Assembly: GCA_944384205.1 (NCBI GenBank)
Contig: CALWSL010000009.1
Coordinates: 62,001 to 126,000, forward strand
From: an uncultured Acetatifactor sp.
Lineage (GTDB): Bacteria > Bacillota > Clostridia > Lachnospirales > Lachnospiraceae
Length of the DNA: 64,000 nt
Reading direction: 5' to 3'
Translations under genes and position numbers: made by a program
Notes under the pieces: model-generated
The model's database searches: none
Seen by the model: the letters and a program-made list of their open reading frames with translations, nothing else
Told to the model about the DNA's origin: nothing
In this document: one piece after another, positions 49,506-57,613 of the stretch
Numbering within the stretch: the stretch's first letter is position 1
Layout: every line of letters begins with the position of its first letter

Positions 49506-49535
49506 GAATATCCTGAGGGAGAATTCATATATATT
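49506..49535 (+). promoter_or_regulatory. Sigma-E-like promoter of the spoIIIA operon
   Basis: GAATATC (49506-49512), 13 bases, CATATATATT (49526-49535) resemble the sporulation sigma-E elements (ATATT ... CATACAnT). It lies 39 bases before spoIIIAA, which is known to be sigma-E controlled in other spore formers. The spacer is about one base short of the usual 14. Confidence 0.45.
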
Positions 49536-49573
49536 GAGAAGAGGTTGTTTTAGACAGGAAGGCAGGTGGGAAC

Positions 49574-50572
49574 ATGCAGCAAGATTTATTGCAGTTATTT
49601 CCAATGGCACAAAGGAGCTTCTGGCAAAAGACTGCCGTAGAGCAGGAGCATATTCAGGAAATCCGTCTGCGAAAGGAACAGCCTGTGATTGTCCTTTGGA
49701 AGGGACAGGAATATTTTCTGGATTCAGAAGGAAATTTTACGGACAAGCTAAGCAGTGCGTATTGTATGGGAGAAAAAGAGATGGATGCGCTGTTAAATCA
49801 TATCTGTCACTATTCGCCCTATGCTTTTGAGGATGAAATCCGTCAGGGATTTGTGACGGTTGCGGGAGGGCATCGGGTGGGACTTGCAGGGCAGGTTGTG
49901 TTGGAAAAAGAGACAAGTGTACGAACAATAAAGCATATTTCCTATATGAATATCCGTGTATCACATCAGATAAAGGGTGCTGCAGACGAAGTTCTTCCGT
50001 TTGTCTATAAAAATGGCAGTCTGAAAAATACGTTGATTATCTCGCCGCCGGGATGCGGAAAAACAACATTGCTGCGGGATATGATACGACAGATATCGGA
50101 CGGAAATGCCTATGGGAGGGGAATGAGTGTAGGAGTTGTGGACGAGCGCTCAGAAATAACAGGTTCTTATCTGGGATGTCCCCAGAACGATGTGGGGATG
50201 CGGACGGATGTGCTGGACGCATGTCCGAAGGCGCTGGGAATGATGCTGCTTCTGCGCTCCATGTCTCCGCGTGTGATTGCGATTGACGAAATTGGCGGCA
50301 TTCAGGATATGAAAGCTTTGTATCAGGCCGCATCCTGCGGCAGCAGAGTTGTGGCAACCATACATGGGGACGGGCCATGGGACTTTATTCGGAAATTTTC
50401 GGACTGTGGAATGGAAAGAGAACAGCTTTTTGAGTGTTTTATTGTGCTTGGAAAAGTGAATGGGTGCCCCGGGGTACAAAAAATGATGGAGAGGGATGAG
50501 GTATATGCTTCGTTTGATAGGGGGGATTATGATTTTAAGCGGATGTCTGGGAATGGGTCTGTGGTATCGTGA
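49574..50572 (+). CDS. spoIIIAA: Stage III sporulation protein AA
   Basis: SpoIIIAA is the ATPase of the mother-cell SpoIIIA channel that, with SpoIIQ, connects mother cell and forespore. The 332-residue protein resembles type II/IV secretion ATPases: TVAGGHRVGLAGQVV, Walker A LIISPPGCGKTTLLRD (about 155-170), VVDERSEITGSY, and Walker B-like SPRVIAIDEIGG followed by ATIHGD. The C-terminal 22 residues (from DEVYASFDRG) are read through the start of spoIIIAB in another frame, so they are probably an unconserved extension. First gene of a complete AA-AH operon. Confidence 0.95.
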   Translation: MQQDLLQLFPMAQRSFWQKTAVEQEHIQEIRLRKEQPVIVLWKGQEYFLDSEGNFTDKLSSAYCMGEKEMDALLNHICHYSPYAFEDEIRQGFVTVAGGHRVGLAGQVVLEKETSVRTIKHISYMNIRVSHQIKGAADEVLPFVYKNGSLKNTLIISPPGCGKTTLLRDMIRQISDGNAYGRGMSVGVVDERSEITGSYLGCPQNDVGMRTDVLDACPKALGMMLLLRSMSPRVIAIDEIGGIQDMKALYQAASCGSRVVATIHGDGPWDFIRKFSDCGMEREQLFECFIVLGKVNGCPGVQKMMERDEVYASFDRGDYDFKRMSGNGSVVS

Positions 50573-51023
50573 AAGCTTTATCGGACGACTGGAAGCCTTG
50601 CGGAATCTGCAGAGAATTCAGGAGCTTTTAGTCAGTGAAATCAGATATGGAAAAGCCACGCTGCCGGAGTGCTGCAGTCATATCGCAGAGCGTGTTCCAG
50701 AACCCTACAGAAGCGGCTTTTTACATATTTATGAACGGATGAGAAAAAACATGGGCGAGATATTCGGGCAGGTATTTCGGGAAAATATGGAGGATTGTCT
50801 GAAAGACTTGCCGCTTACGGAGGAAGATAAAGTTAAGTTTCTTTCTCTTTTTTCGGATAACGGTTTCGAGGATGAGGGGATGCAGATCCGAAGCATTGAG
50901 CAAAGCAAGGAGCTTTTACAGCAGACAATCAGCAGACTGGAAAAGGAAAATACAGAAAAATGCCGTATGGCAGTGGGGCTTGGAGTAATGAGCGGTCTGC
51001 TGCTTGTGATAATACTGCTTTAA
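50505..51023 (+). CDS. spoIIIAB: Stage III sporulation protein AB
   Basis: SpoIIIAB is a membrane protein related to GspF-type secretion components. The 172-residue protein has an N-terminal hydrophobic segment (MLRLIGGIMILSGCLGMGLWY), a helical middle (LRNLQRIQELLVSEIRYGKATLPE) and a C-terminal membrane segment (AVGLGVMSGLLLVIILL). I choose ATG 50505, which matches the MLKL-like start of the family, over 50496; GGAGAGG lies 11 bases upstream. It overlaps spoIIIAA by 68 bases in a different frame. Confidence 0.93.
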   Translation: MLRLIGGIMILSGCLGMGLWYRESFIGRLEALRNLQRIQELLVSEIRYGKATLPECCSHIAERVPEPYRSGFLHIYERMRKNMGEIFGQVFRENMEDCLKDLPLTEEDKVKFLSLFSDNGFEDEGMQIRSIEQSKELLQQTISRLEKENTEKCRMAVGLGVMSGLLLVIILL

Positions 51024-51066
51024 AGGTGCAAGACAAGAAAGTTGAAACAGCGGAGAGTGAAGGATT

Positions 51067-51261
51067 ATGGGAGTAAGTCTGATTTTTAAAATAGCGGCAG
51101 TTGGCATTCTGGTAACCATATTGAGTCAGATTTTGAAGCACAGTGGTCGGGAAGAACATTCTTTTCTGGTCAGTCTTGCGGGACTGCTGCTGGTTCTTAG
51201 CTGGATAGTTCCTTATATCTATGATTTGTTTGTGACAATACAGGCGTTGTTTGAACTTTAG
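51067..51261 (+). CDS. spoIIIAC: Stage III sporulation protein AC
   Basis: A 64-residue protein with two membrane helices (LIFKIAAVGILVTILSQIL and FLVSLAGLLLVLSWIVPYIY), the expected size and pattern of SpoIIIAC, a small core membrane subunit of the SpoIIIA complex. The K-H-S-G-R-E-E/D loop between helices is typical. It follows spoIIIAB by 43 bases. Confidence 0.95.
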   Translation: MGVSLIFKIAAVGILVTILSQILKHSGREEHSFLVSLAGLLLVLSWIVPYIYDLFVTIQALFEL

Positions 51262-51279
51262 GGGAGGCGGACTTTCAAA

Positions 51280-51666
51280 ATGTCAGAAATCATTAAAGTA
51301 GGAATGATGGGAATTCTCGGGGTACTGCTTGCAGTGCAATTCAAGGCGAACAAACCTGAGTATGCTATGTATATTGGATTTGCAATCAGTATTCTGATAT
51401 TTTTCTATGGATTGAAGCAGGTACAGGCGGTGCTTGAGCAGTTTGATGTGATACGGGGAATTCTGGGAGATGCGGAAAAGTATCTGACAGTGCTGCTGAG
51501 GGTTATCGGAATTACCTATATCTGCGAGTTCAGTTCAGGAATCTGCAAGGATGCAGGATATGGTTCGGTGGCGGAGCAGATTGAAATATTGGGTAAGCTG
51601 TCCGTTATGTTTGCGGGAATTCCCATTTTGTTTGCAGTGATTGAGCAGATACAGAGTTTGATGTAG
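51280..51666 (+). CDS. spoIIIAD: Stage III sporulation protein AD
   Basis: A 128-residue membrane protein with about three to four hydrophobic segments. IIKVGMMGILGVLLAVQFKANKPEYAMYI and the ICEFSSGICKDAGYGSVAEQIEILGK segment are characteristic of SpoIIIAD, a homologue of SpoIIIAC with an extra C-terminal part. It lies 18 bases after spoIIIAC with AGGGGAGG upstream. Confidence 0.95.
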   Translation: MSEIIKVGMMGILGVLLAVQFKANKPEYAMYIGFAISILIFFYGLKQVQAVLEQFDVIRGILGDAEKYLTVLLRVIGITYICEFSSGICKDAGYGSVAEQIEILGKLSVMFAGIPILFAVIEQIQSLM

Positions 51667-51686
51667 AGCAATATGGGAGGAATGGC

Positions 51687-52748
51687 ATGGAGTTTGAACT
51701 GCAAACGATATGGCAGGATTACGGATTGGACAAACTGGAAGAAGGAATGCAGACTCTGTTCCCTGAATTTGATATTTCATTGGACGTGCTTTTTCAAACC
51801 ATTCTGGAGGGGGATATTCTGGGAGCGTTGGAATATCTTGTGCGCGGAAGCTTTGGAGGTATGGTGGGACAGCTTTTCGGAATGAAAAATATTCTGGTAT
51901 GGCTGCTGGTTTTGGGGGTGGTGTCTGCACTAATGACGCATTTTGTGGAAATTTTTGACAGACATCAGATAGCAGATTTGAGCTTTTATTATATCTATCT
52001 GCTGTTTTCGACGGTACTGCTGAAATGCTTTGGACAGGCGGTGGAAACGGCGGTTTCGGCAATCGAAAATATTATTTTATTTGTAAGGCTGCTTGTTCCC
52101 ACCTATCTGCTGGCAGTGGGAGTGTCGACGGGAACTACCACCGCAGGCGCCTGTTCCCAGCTTCTTGTACTGCTTATTTACGGCGTGGAGAAGATACTGC
52201 TTGGCTGTGTGATTCCGATGATATATTGTTTTATTGTATTATCAATTGTAAACTCCGTCTGGTCAGAGGAAAAGCTGGGGCTTATCATTGAGCTTGTGGA
52301 AAAAGCAATCGGCTGGATTTTAAAGGCGGCAATCGGAATCATAACGGGAGTCAGCATTTTTCAATCTGTCATTACGCCTATGGTTGACTCGGTGAAAAAG
52401 ACCGCTTTGCAAAAAACTATGTCTATGATACCGGGGATTGGCAATGCCGCAGACGGATTGGTAGAGCTGGCAGTGGGCTCTGCGGTGGTGATAAAGAACA
52501 GTATCGGAATTATCTTGTTAATCCTTCTGCTTGTGATGTGTGCGGCGCCGTTATTGCAGATTTTTCTGACGGCGCTGTTATTTAAAGGGGCAGCGGCTGT
52601 GATGGGAGTAGTCAGCGATAAGCGGATTACTGCCTGTGCGAACCGTGCGGGAGATGCAGGGATGCTTTTGTTTCGCACCGCAGGTACGGCGATGCTGCTG
52701 TTTCTGATTGTGATAGCAGTGGTGGCAACGTCAATCGGTAAAACATAA
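51687..52748 (+). CDS. spoIIIAE: Stage III sporulation protein AE
   Basis: A 353-residue polytopic membrane protein (about seven to eight hydrophobic segments). An N-terminal soluble part (FELQTIWQDYGLDKLEEGMQTL) is followed by the membrane domain with LLVPTYLLAVGVSTGTTTAG, VEKAIGWILKAAIGIITGVSIFQ and IPGIGNAADGLVELAVGSAVVIKNSIG, all recognisable in SpoIIIAE. It is part of the SpoIIIA-SpoIIQ channel. AGGAATGG precedes ATG 51687. Confidence 0.95.
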   Translation: MEFELQTIWQDYGLDKLEEGMQTLFPEFDISLDVLFQTILEGDILGALEYLVRGSFGGMVGQLFGMKNILVWLLVLGVVSALMTHFVEIFDRHQIADLSFYYIYLLFSTVLLKCFGQAVETAVSAIENIILFVRLLVPTYLLAVGVSTGTTTAGACSQLLVLLIYGVEKILLGCVIPMIYCFIVLSIVNSVWSEEKLGLIIELVEKAIGWILKAAIGIITGVSIFQSVITPMVDSVKKTALQKTMSMIPGIGNAADGLVELAVGSAVVIKNSIGIILLILLLVMCAAPLLQIFLTALLFKGAAAVMGVVSDKRITACANRAGDAGMLLFRTAGTAMLLFLIVIAVVATSIGKT

Positions 52749-52760
52749 AGGAGGTTTCTT

Positions 52761-53189
52761 ATGCTGTCGGGATTTGTAGGTATTATCTGCAGGGTGGCAA
52801 TTTTTATGATATGTGCTCAGGCAATTGTGCATTTCCGCCCGAAAGCTTCTTATGAAAAATATTTGAAAATGCTGATAAGTATCATGATTCTGATATTGCT
52901 GTTTCAGGCGGCGGAAAGTCTTTTTTCACCGGAGGAAAAAGGCAGGCTGGCGCAGCGGGCGCAGTGGTTTGCGGAAAGTCTGGACGAGAGTATGCAGGAG
53001 GCAGCGGCAAAATCTCTGTTTTCCGAAGAAGATTTGCAGATTACAGGACAGGATCCGCGGCAGACGACGAGTGGGGAAACGTTGCAGGAAGGAAGGGAAG
53101 GGGAGAGAAATGCGGCATCGGAAATTACGGTGCAGATTGCCCCGGTTGAACAGATTACAGTTGAGTCTGTGCAGGGAAATCCGGAATAG
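52761..53189 (+). CDS. spoIIIAF: Stage III sporulation protein AF
   Basis: A 142-residue protein with two N-terminal membrane helices (FVGIICRVAIFMICAQAIVH and LKMLISIMILILLFQAAESLF) and a soluble C-terminal part, the SpoIIIAF layout. The soluble part is shorter and more Gln/Glu/Thr-rich than in Bacillus. AAAGGAGG precedes the ATG; spoIIIAG follows after 15 bases. Confidence 0.9.
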   Translation: MLSGFVGIICRVAIFMICAQAIVHFRPKASYEKYLKMLISIMILILLFQAAESLFSPEEKGRLAQRAQWFAESLDESMQEAAAKSLFSEEDLQITGQDPRQTTSGETLQEGREGERNAASEITVQIAPVEQITVESVQGNPE

Positions 53190-53204
53190 AGAAGGAGGCG
53201 TTTG

Positions 53205-53813
53205 ATGGAAGGCGGAGAAAAGTGGAAAAAATGGTTTCGCAGAGACAATTTGCTGATTTTGATTCTGTCAGGGGTTCTTTTGTTTATTATTGCGCTGCCG
53301 ACAAAGGAGGATGACAAAGCGGCAGAAGAGAAGTCAGACAATGGGAATTCTCAGACACAAAACAGTGTATCGTGGGAGAGTTCACAGTCTGCCGCAGAGG
53401 AGGAGAGCAGGGATTTCACAAAAAAGCTGGAGGAACAGCTGGAGGAGATTCTGAGCGAAATGGCGGGCGTGGGAAAAGTGAAGGTCATGATTACTTTGAA
53501 ATCCTCAGAAGAGCTTGTGGTGGAGAAGGATGAACCGGTGACACGCTCTAATACCAACGAGAATGATTCGGCGGGAGGAAGCCGCATTGTCACACAGGTA
53601 GACAGCAGTGAGGCTACCGTGTACCGCACGACAGGAAGCGAAAGCGAACCGTATGTAATTAAGACCCTCTCTCCTCAGGTGGAGGGAGTTGTTGTGGTGG
53701 CGCAGGGAGCGGGAAGCGGAACCGTGAACCAGAATATTACGGAAATGGTGCAGGCATTGTTCGGCGTGGAAGCCCATAAAGTAAAAGTGGTAAAAATGGC
53801 AGCTTCAAAGTAG
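53205..53813 (+). CDS. spoIIIAG: Stage III sporulation protein AG
   Basis: A 202-residue protein with one N-terminal membrane anchor (LLILILSGVLLFIIALP) and an intermembrane ring-building (YscJ/FliF-like) domain: LEEQLEEILSEMAGVGKVKVMITLK, then a beta-rich insert, then KTLSPQVEGVVVVAQGAGSG and NITEMVQALFGVEAHKVKVVKM, all typical. SpoIIIAG forms the large ring between the two sporulation membranes. ATG 53205 has AAGGAGG 6 bases upstream and is preferred over TTG 53202. Confidence 0.95.
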   Translation: MEGGEKWKKWFRRDNLLILILSGVLLFIIALPTKEDDKAAEEKSDNGNSQTQNSVSWESSQSAAEEESRDFTKKLEEQLEEILSEMAGVGKVKVMITLKSSEELVVEKDEPVTRSNTNENDSAGGSRIVTQVDSSEATVYRTTGSESEPYVIKTLSPQVEGVVVVAQGAGSGTVNQNITEMVQALFGVEAHKVKVVKMAASK

Positions 53814-53925
53814 CATATATCTATTTGGGCATTCATAGAATAAAGTAATCAATGTAGCTGTCTGATATCTTCTGCGGAAACAGTGGATAAAAGCGTTACA
53901 GAAAAAAAGGAAAAGGGAGAGTACT

Positions 53926-54666
53926 GTGAAAAACTTAATCAAAAAAAATCAGCTTATGATTACTGCACTTGCGATTATGATTGCTATTGCAGGATATCTG
54001 CAATTTGCGGGGGACAATCTGGAGGAAGAATACCTGACGGTGAATGAAGAAGAAATCGCAGGTGTAGCGGATAATGGCGGAATTATAACAGAAAATTATA
54101 CGGCAGAGGGGATTTCAGAAGCGGCAAATCTGGATGGAATACTGGATTTATCGGAGGAAGATTTACTTTCGGCAGAACTGACAGAAATTGAAAGTCTGGA
54201 TTCCGAAGTGGATGTAATTATGGAGGATTATCTGGATGAGGATATGGAAGTGGCGGAGGCAACGCCTGAGGAGGGAGAAATTCCGGGAGAAGCAGTGTTT
54301 ACTTCTTCCACAGGCGTAACTGTTTTGTCCGAGGCAAAACTTTTGAAGGAACAGACAAGAGCAAAAAATAAAGAGACATTATTGGAGATTATAAACAGTA
54401 CGGGATTGACTGATGAGCAGAAGCAGGAGGCGGTTAACAGCATGGTGCAGATGACGGACTATGCGGAAAAAGAGGCAGCTGCGGAAATTCTGTTGGAAGC
54501 GAAGGGATTTACGGATGTTGTGGTAAGTATCAATTCCGATGCAGTGGATGTGGTAGTGAACGCTACAGAGCTGACGGATGCACAGCGGGCGCAGATTGAG
54601 GATATTGTAACACGGAAAACGGATATTGCTGCGGAAAATATTATAATCAGCACGGTAGTCCAGTAA
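53926..54666 (+). CDS. spoIIIAH: Stage III sporulation protein AH
   Basis: A 246-residue protein. One N-terminal membrane helix (LMITALAIMIAIAGYLQFAG), a long acidic linker (about 35-125), then the YscJ-like domain that binds SpoIIQ across the intermembrane space: EQTRAKNKETLLEIINSTGL, KQEAVNSMVQMTDYAEKEAA, AEILLEAKGFTDVVVSINSDAVDVVV. The start is GTG 53926, preceded by AGGGAG. It is separated from spoIIIAG by 112 bases that show no gene or clear terminator. Confidence 0.95.
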   Translation: MKNLIKKNQLMITALAIMIAIAGYLQFAGDNLEEEYLTVNEEEIAGVADNGGIITENYTAEGISEAANLDGILDLSEEDLLSAELTEIESLDSEVDVIMEDYLDEDMEVAEATPEEGEIPGEAVFTSSTGVTVLSEAKLLKEQTRAKNKETLLEIINSTGLTDEQKQEAVNSMVQMTDYAEKEAAAEILLEAKGFTDVVVSINSDAVDVVVNATELTDAQRAQIEDIVTRKTDIAAENIIISTVVQ

Positions 54667-54685
54667 ATTAAATTCAGTTTTTTTG

Positions 54686-54714
54686 TGTACAATACATAAA
54701 AAATGATGTATAAT
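54686..54714 (+). promoter_or_regulatory. Possible promoter of deoB
   Basis: TGTACA (54686-54691), 17 bases, consensus TATAAT (54709-54714), 75 bases before deoB. Confidence 0.45.
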
Positions 54715-54788
54715 ATAATACATTCGGCAATTTTGACCCCAAAAGCGTTTTATGTGCAAGAGGCACAGGAGAATAAAGGGTAAGTTAC

Positions 54789-55943
54789 ATGAAGAGAGTT
54801 TTTTTAATTGTATTGGATAGTTTTGGAATTGGAGAGATGGAGGATGCGGCTTCTTACGGAGATGTGAAGGTAAATACCATAAGAAGCGTATCCTCAAGCC
54901 CATTTTTTCGTATGCCGAATATGGCGGCATTAGGATTGTTTGAGATTGAAGGCGTGGAAGTGGGACCAAAAGGACTTGCGTTTCAGGCGACGGTGGCAAG
55001 AATGAAGGAAGCCTCCAGGGGAAAGGATACCACCATCGGTCATTGGGAGATTGCGGGAATCTGTTCCGAAAAACCCCTGCCCACGTATCCGGACGGTTTC
55101 CCGAAGGAGATACTGGAGGCGTTCTCTGCAAAAACCGGCAGAGGAGTTTTGTGCAACAAGCCATATTCAGGCACAGAGGTAATTCAGGATTACGGAGACG
55201 AACATCTGCGCACGGGTAATCTGATTGTCTACACCTCGGCAGACAGTGTGTTTCAGATTGCTGCCCATGAGGATATCGTCCCGGTGGAACAGTTGTATGA
55301 ATACTGCCATATTGCAAGGGGAATCCTGCGGGGGGAGCATGGTGTGGGAAGAGTGATTGCAAGACCCTTTACCGGAGAGAGCGGTCATTATGTAAGAACT
55401 GCCAAAAGACACGATTATTCCATTCTGCCGCCTGCTGATACCATGCTGGATTATCTTGTGCGCGCAGGCAAGGATGTGATTGCGGTAGGAAAGATTCAGG
55501 ATATCTTTGGCGGAAAAGGAATCACGGAGGCTGTTTATACCGGTGGAAATGAGGAAGGCATTGCGCGCACACTGGAATATCTGGACAAGGATTTTGAGGG
55601 TTTGTGCTTTATTAATCTTGTGGACTATGATATGCTTTACGGACACCGGCGGGATGTGGACGGTTATGCGGAGGCGCTTTCATATTTTGATGAGAAGCTG
55701 CCTGAGATCATGAGCAGACTGCGGGAAGAGGATATTCTGATGATTACGGCTGACCATGGCTGTGATCCTGCATATCAGGCGACAACCGACCATACCAGGG
55801 AATACACGCCGTTTCTGATGTATGGCGCAAAAGTACCCGCACGAAATTTAGGAACCAGAGACACCTTTGCGGATATTGCGGCGACGGTCCTGGACTATTT
55901 TGAGATTGAGACGAAAATTACAGGCGAATCCATGTTAAAGTGA
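54789..55943 (+). CDS. deoB: Phosphopentomutase
   Basis: DeoB interconverts ribose/deoxyribose 1-phosphate and 5-phosphate in nucleoside salvage. The 384-residue protein belongs to the alkaline-phosphatase/iPGM superfamily: VFLIVLDSFGIGEMEDA (metal-binding Asp), GKDTTIGHWEIAG with the phospho-Thr in D-T-T, VYTSADSVFQIAAHED, FINLVDYDMLYGHRRDV and LMITADHGCDP with metal ligands. Length is typical (about 390). It stands alone between spoIIIAH and prfC; no nucleoside phosphorylase gene is adjacent. Confidence 0.96.
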   Translation: MKRVFLIVLDSFGIGEMEDAASYGDVKVNTIRSVSSSPFFRMPNMAALGLFEIEGVEVGPKGLAFQATVARMKEASRGKDTTIGHWEIAGICSEKPLPTYPDGFPKEILEAFSAKTGRGVLCNKPYSGTEVIQDYGDEHLRTGNLIVYTSADSVFQIAAHEDIVPVEQLYEYCHIARGILRGEHGVGRVIARPFTGESGHYVRTAKRHDYSILPPADTMLDYLVRAGKDVIAVGKIQDIFGGKGITEAVYTGGNEEGIARTLEYLDKDFEGLCFINLVDYDMLYGHRRDVDGYAEALSYFDEKLPEIMSRLREEDILMITADHGCDPAYQATTDHTREYTPFLMYGAKVPARNLGTRDTFADIAATVLDYFEIETKITGESMLK

Positions 55944-55982
55944 TAAGCTGTCAAATATAAGCGATTTTAGGAGGAACTGAAA

Positions 55983-57578
55983 GTGAGTAATTATACAGAA
56001 GAAATTAACCGTCGCCGCACATTTGCGATTATTTCCCACCCCGATGCAGGTAAGACAACCCTGACCGAGAAATTTTTACTTTATGGCGGAGCCATTAATC
56101 TGGCGGGAAGTGTAAAGGGAAAGGCGACTGCAAGACATGCGGTGTCCGACTGGATGGAGATTGAGAAAGAAAGAGGTATTTCCGTTACGTCCTCCGTTTT
56201 GCAGTTTGAATATGACGGTTACTGCATTAATATACTGGATACTCCGGGACATCAGGATTTCTCCGAGGATACCTACCGCACCCTGATGGCGGCGGACTCT
56301 GCCGTGATGGTAATCGATGCTTCCAAAGGTGTGGAGGCACAGACGAGAAAGCTGTTCAAGGTCTGTGTGATGCGCAAGATTCCTATTTTTACGTTTATTA
56401 ACAAGATGGACCGTGATGCAAGGGATACCTTTGAGCTTTTGGATGATATCGAGAAGGAGCTTGGTATTGCAACCTGTCCCGTCAACTGGCCTATTGGCTC
56501 CGGTAAAGGCTTTAAGGGCGTTTATGACAGAGAAAAGAAATGCGTGATTGCCTATTCCGATACCGAGAAGGGTACGAAGGAGGGCATCGCCACAGAGATT
56601 CCGGTGAAGGACGAAGCACATCTTCGTGAAATCATCGGCGAGGAAGCGGCGGACAAGCTGTTGGAGGAGATAGAGCTTCTTGACGGCGCCAGCGCCGAAT
56701 TTGATTTGGAGGAGGTCCGCAAGGGTGAGTTAACTCCTGTATGCTTTGGTTCGGCACTGACGAATTTCGGCGTGGAAATTTTCCTGAAACATTTTCTGCA
56801 TATGACCACAGCGCCGCTTGCCAGAAAAGCGGATGTGGGTATGATTGAGCCGACAGAGCATGAGTTCAGCGCCTTTGTGTTTAAGATTCAGGCAAATATG
56901 AACAAAGCCCATCGTGACAGAGTGGCGTTTATGCGTATCTGTTCCGGCAAATTTGACGCCAGTATGGAAGTCCGTCATGTGCAGGGAAATAAGGTGATGA
57001 GACTTTCACAGCCCCAGCAGATTATGGCGGATGAACGTAAAATTTTGAGCGAGGCGTATGCAGGCGATATTATCGGTGTATTTGATCCCGGTATTTTCTC
57101 TATTGGAGACACCATCTGTATGCCTAAGGAGAAATTTTGCTATGAGGGAATTCCGACCTTTGCGCCGGAACACTTTGCAAGGGTACGGCAGGTGGATACC
57201 ATGAAGCGTAAGCAGTTTGTAAAAGGAATCGAGCAGATTGCCCAGGAAGGTGCGATTCAGATTTTCCAGGAGTTCAATACCGGCTTGGAGGAAATTATTG
57301 TGGGCGTTGTAGGCGTTCTGCAGTTTGAAGTTTTGAAATACAGACTGGAAAATGAGTATAATGTGGAGATTCGTCTGGAAAATTTACCCTATGAACATAT
57401 CCGGTGGATTGAGAATAAGGATGAGATTGATTTGGATAAGCTGACGGGTACTTCAGACATGAAGAAGGTAAAGGATATGAAAGGAAATCCCCTTCTTTTG
57501 TTTGTGAATTCCTGGAGTATCGGTATGACACTGGATCGTAATAAGGGACTGGTGCTTGCAGAGTTTAGCAAAAACTAA
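55983..57578 (+). CDS. prfC: Peptide chain release factor 3
   Basis: RF3 is the translational GTPase that removes RF1/RF2 from the ribosome. The 531-residue protein has the G motifs FAIISHPDAGKTTLTEK (G1), RGISVTSS (G2), LDTPGHQDFSEDTYR (G3) and FINKMDRDARD (G4), then RF3-specific domains (SAFVFKIQANMNKAHRDRVAF and the C-terminal VGVLQFEVLKYRLENEYNVE). The S-D-W-M-E-I-E-K-E-R segment distinguishes RF3 from EF-G. Translation starts with GTG 55983, with AGGAGG upstream. Confidence 0.96.
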   Translation: MSNYTEEINRRRTFAIISHPDAGKTTLTEKFLLYGGAINLAGSVKGKATARHAVSDWMEIEKERGISVTSSVLQFEYDGYCINILDTPGHQDFSEDTYRTLMAADSAVMVIDASKGVEAQTRKLFKVCVMRKIPIFTFINKMDRDARDTFELLDDIEKELGIATCPVNWPIGSGKGFKGVYDREKKCVIAYSDTEKGTKEGIATEIPVKDEAHLREIIGEEAADKLLEEIELLDGASAEFDLEEVRKGELTPVCFGSALTNFGVEIFLKHFLHMTTAPLARKADVGMIEPTEHEFSAFVFKIQANMNKAHRDRVAFMRICSGKFDASMEVRHVQGNKVMRLSQPQQIMADERKILSEAYAGDIIGVFDPGIFSIGDTICMPKEKFCYEGIPTFAPEHFARVRQVDTMKRKQFVKGIEQIAQEGAIQIFQEFNTGLEEIIVGVVGVLQFEVLKYRLENEYNVEIRLENLPYEHIRWIENKDEIDLDKLTGTSDMKKVKDMKGNPLLLFVNSWSIGMTLDRNKGLVLAEFSKN

Positions 57579-57613
57579 GTAAAAAAGCATCGGAAATAAG
57601 CCGGGAGAATGGA

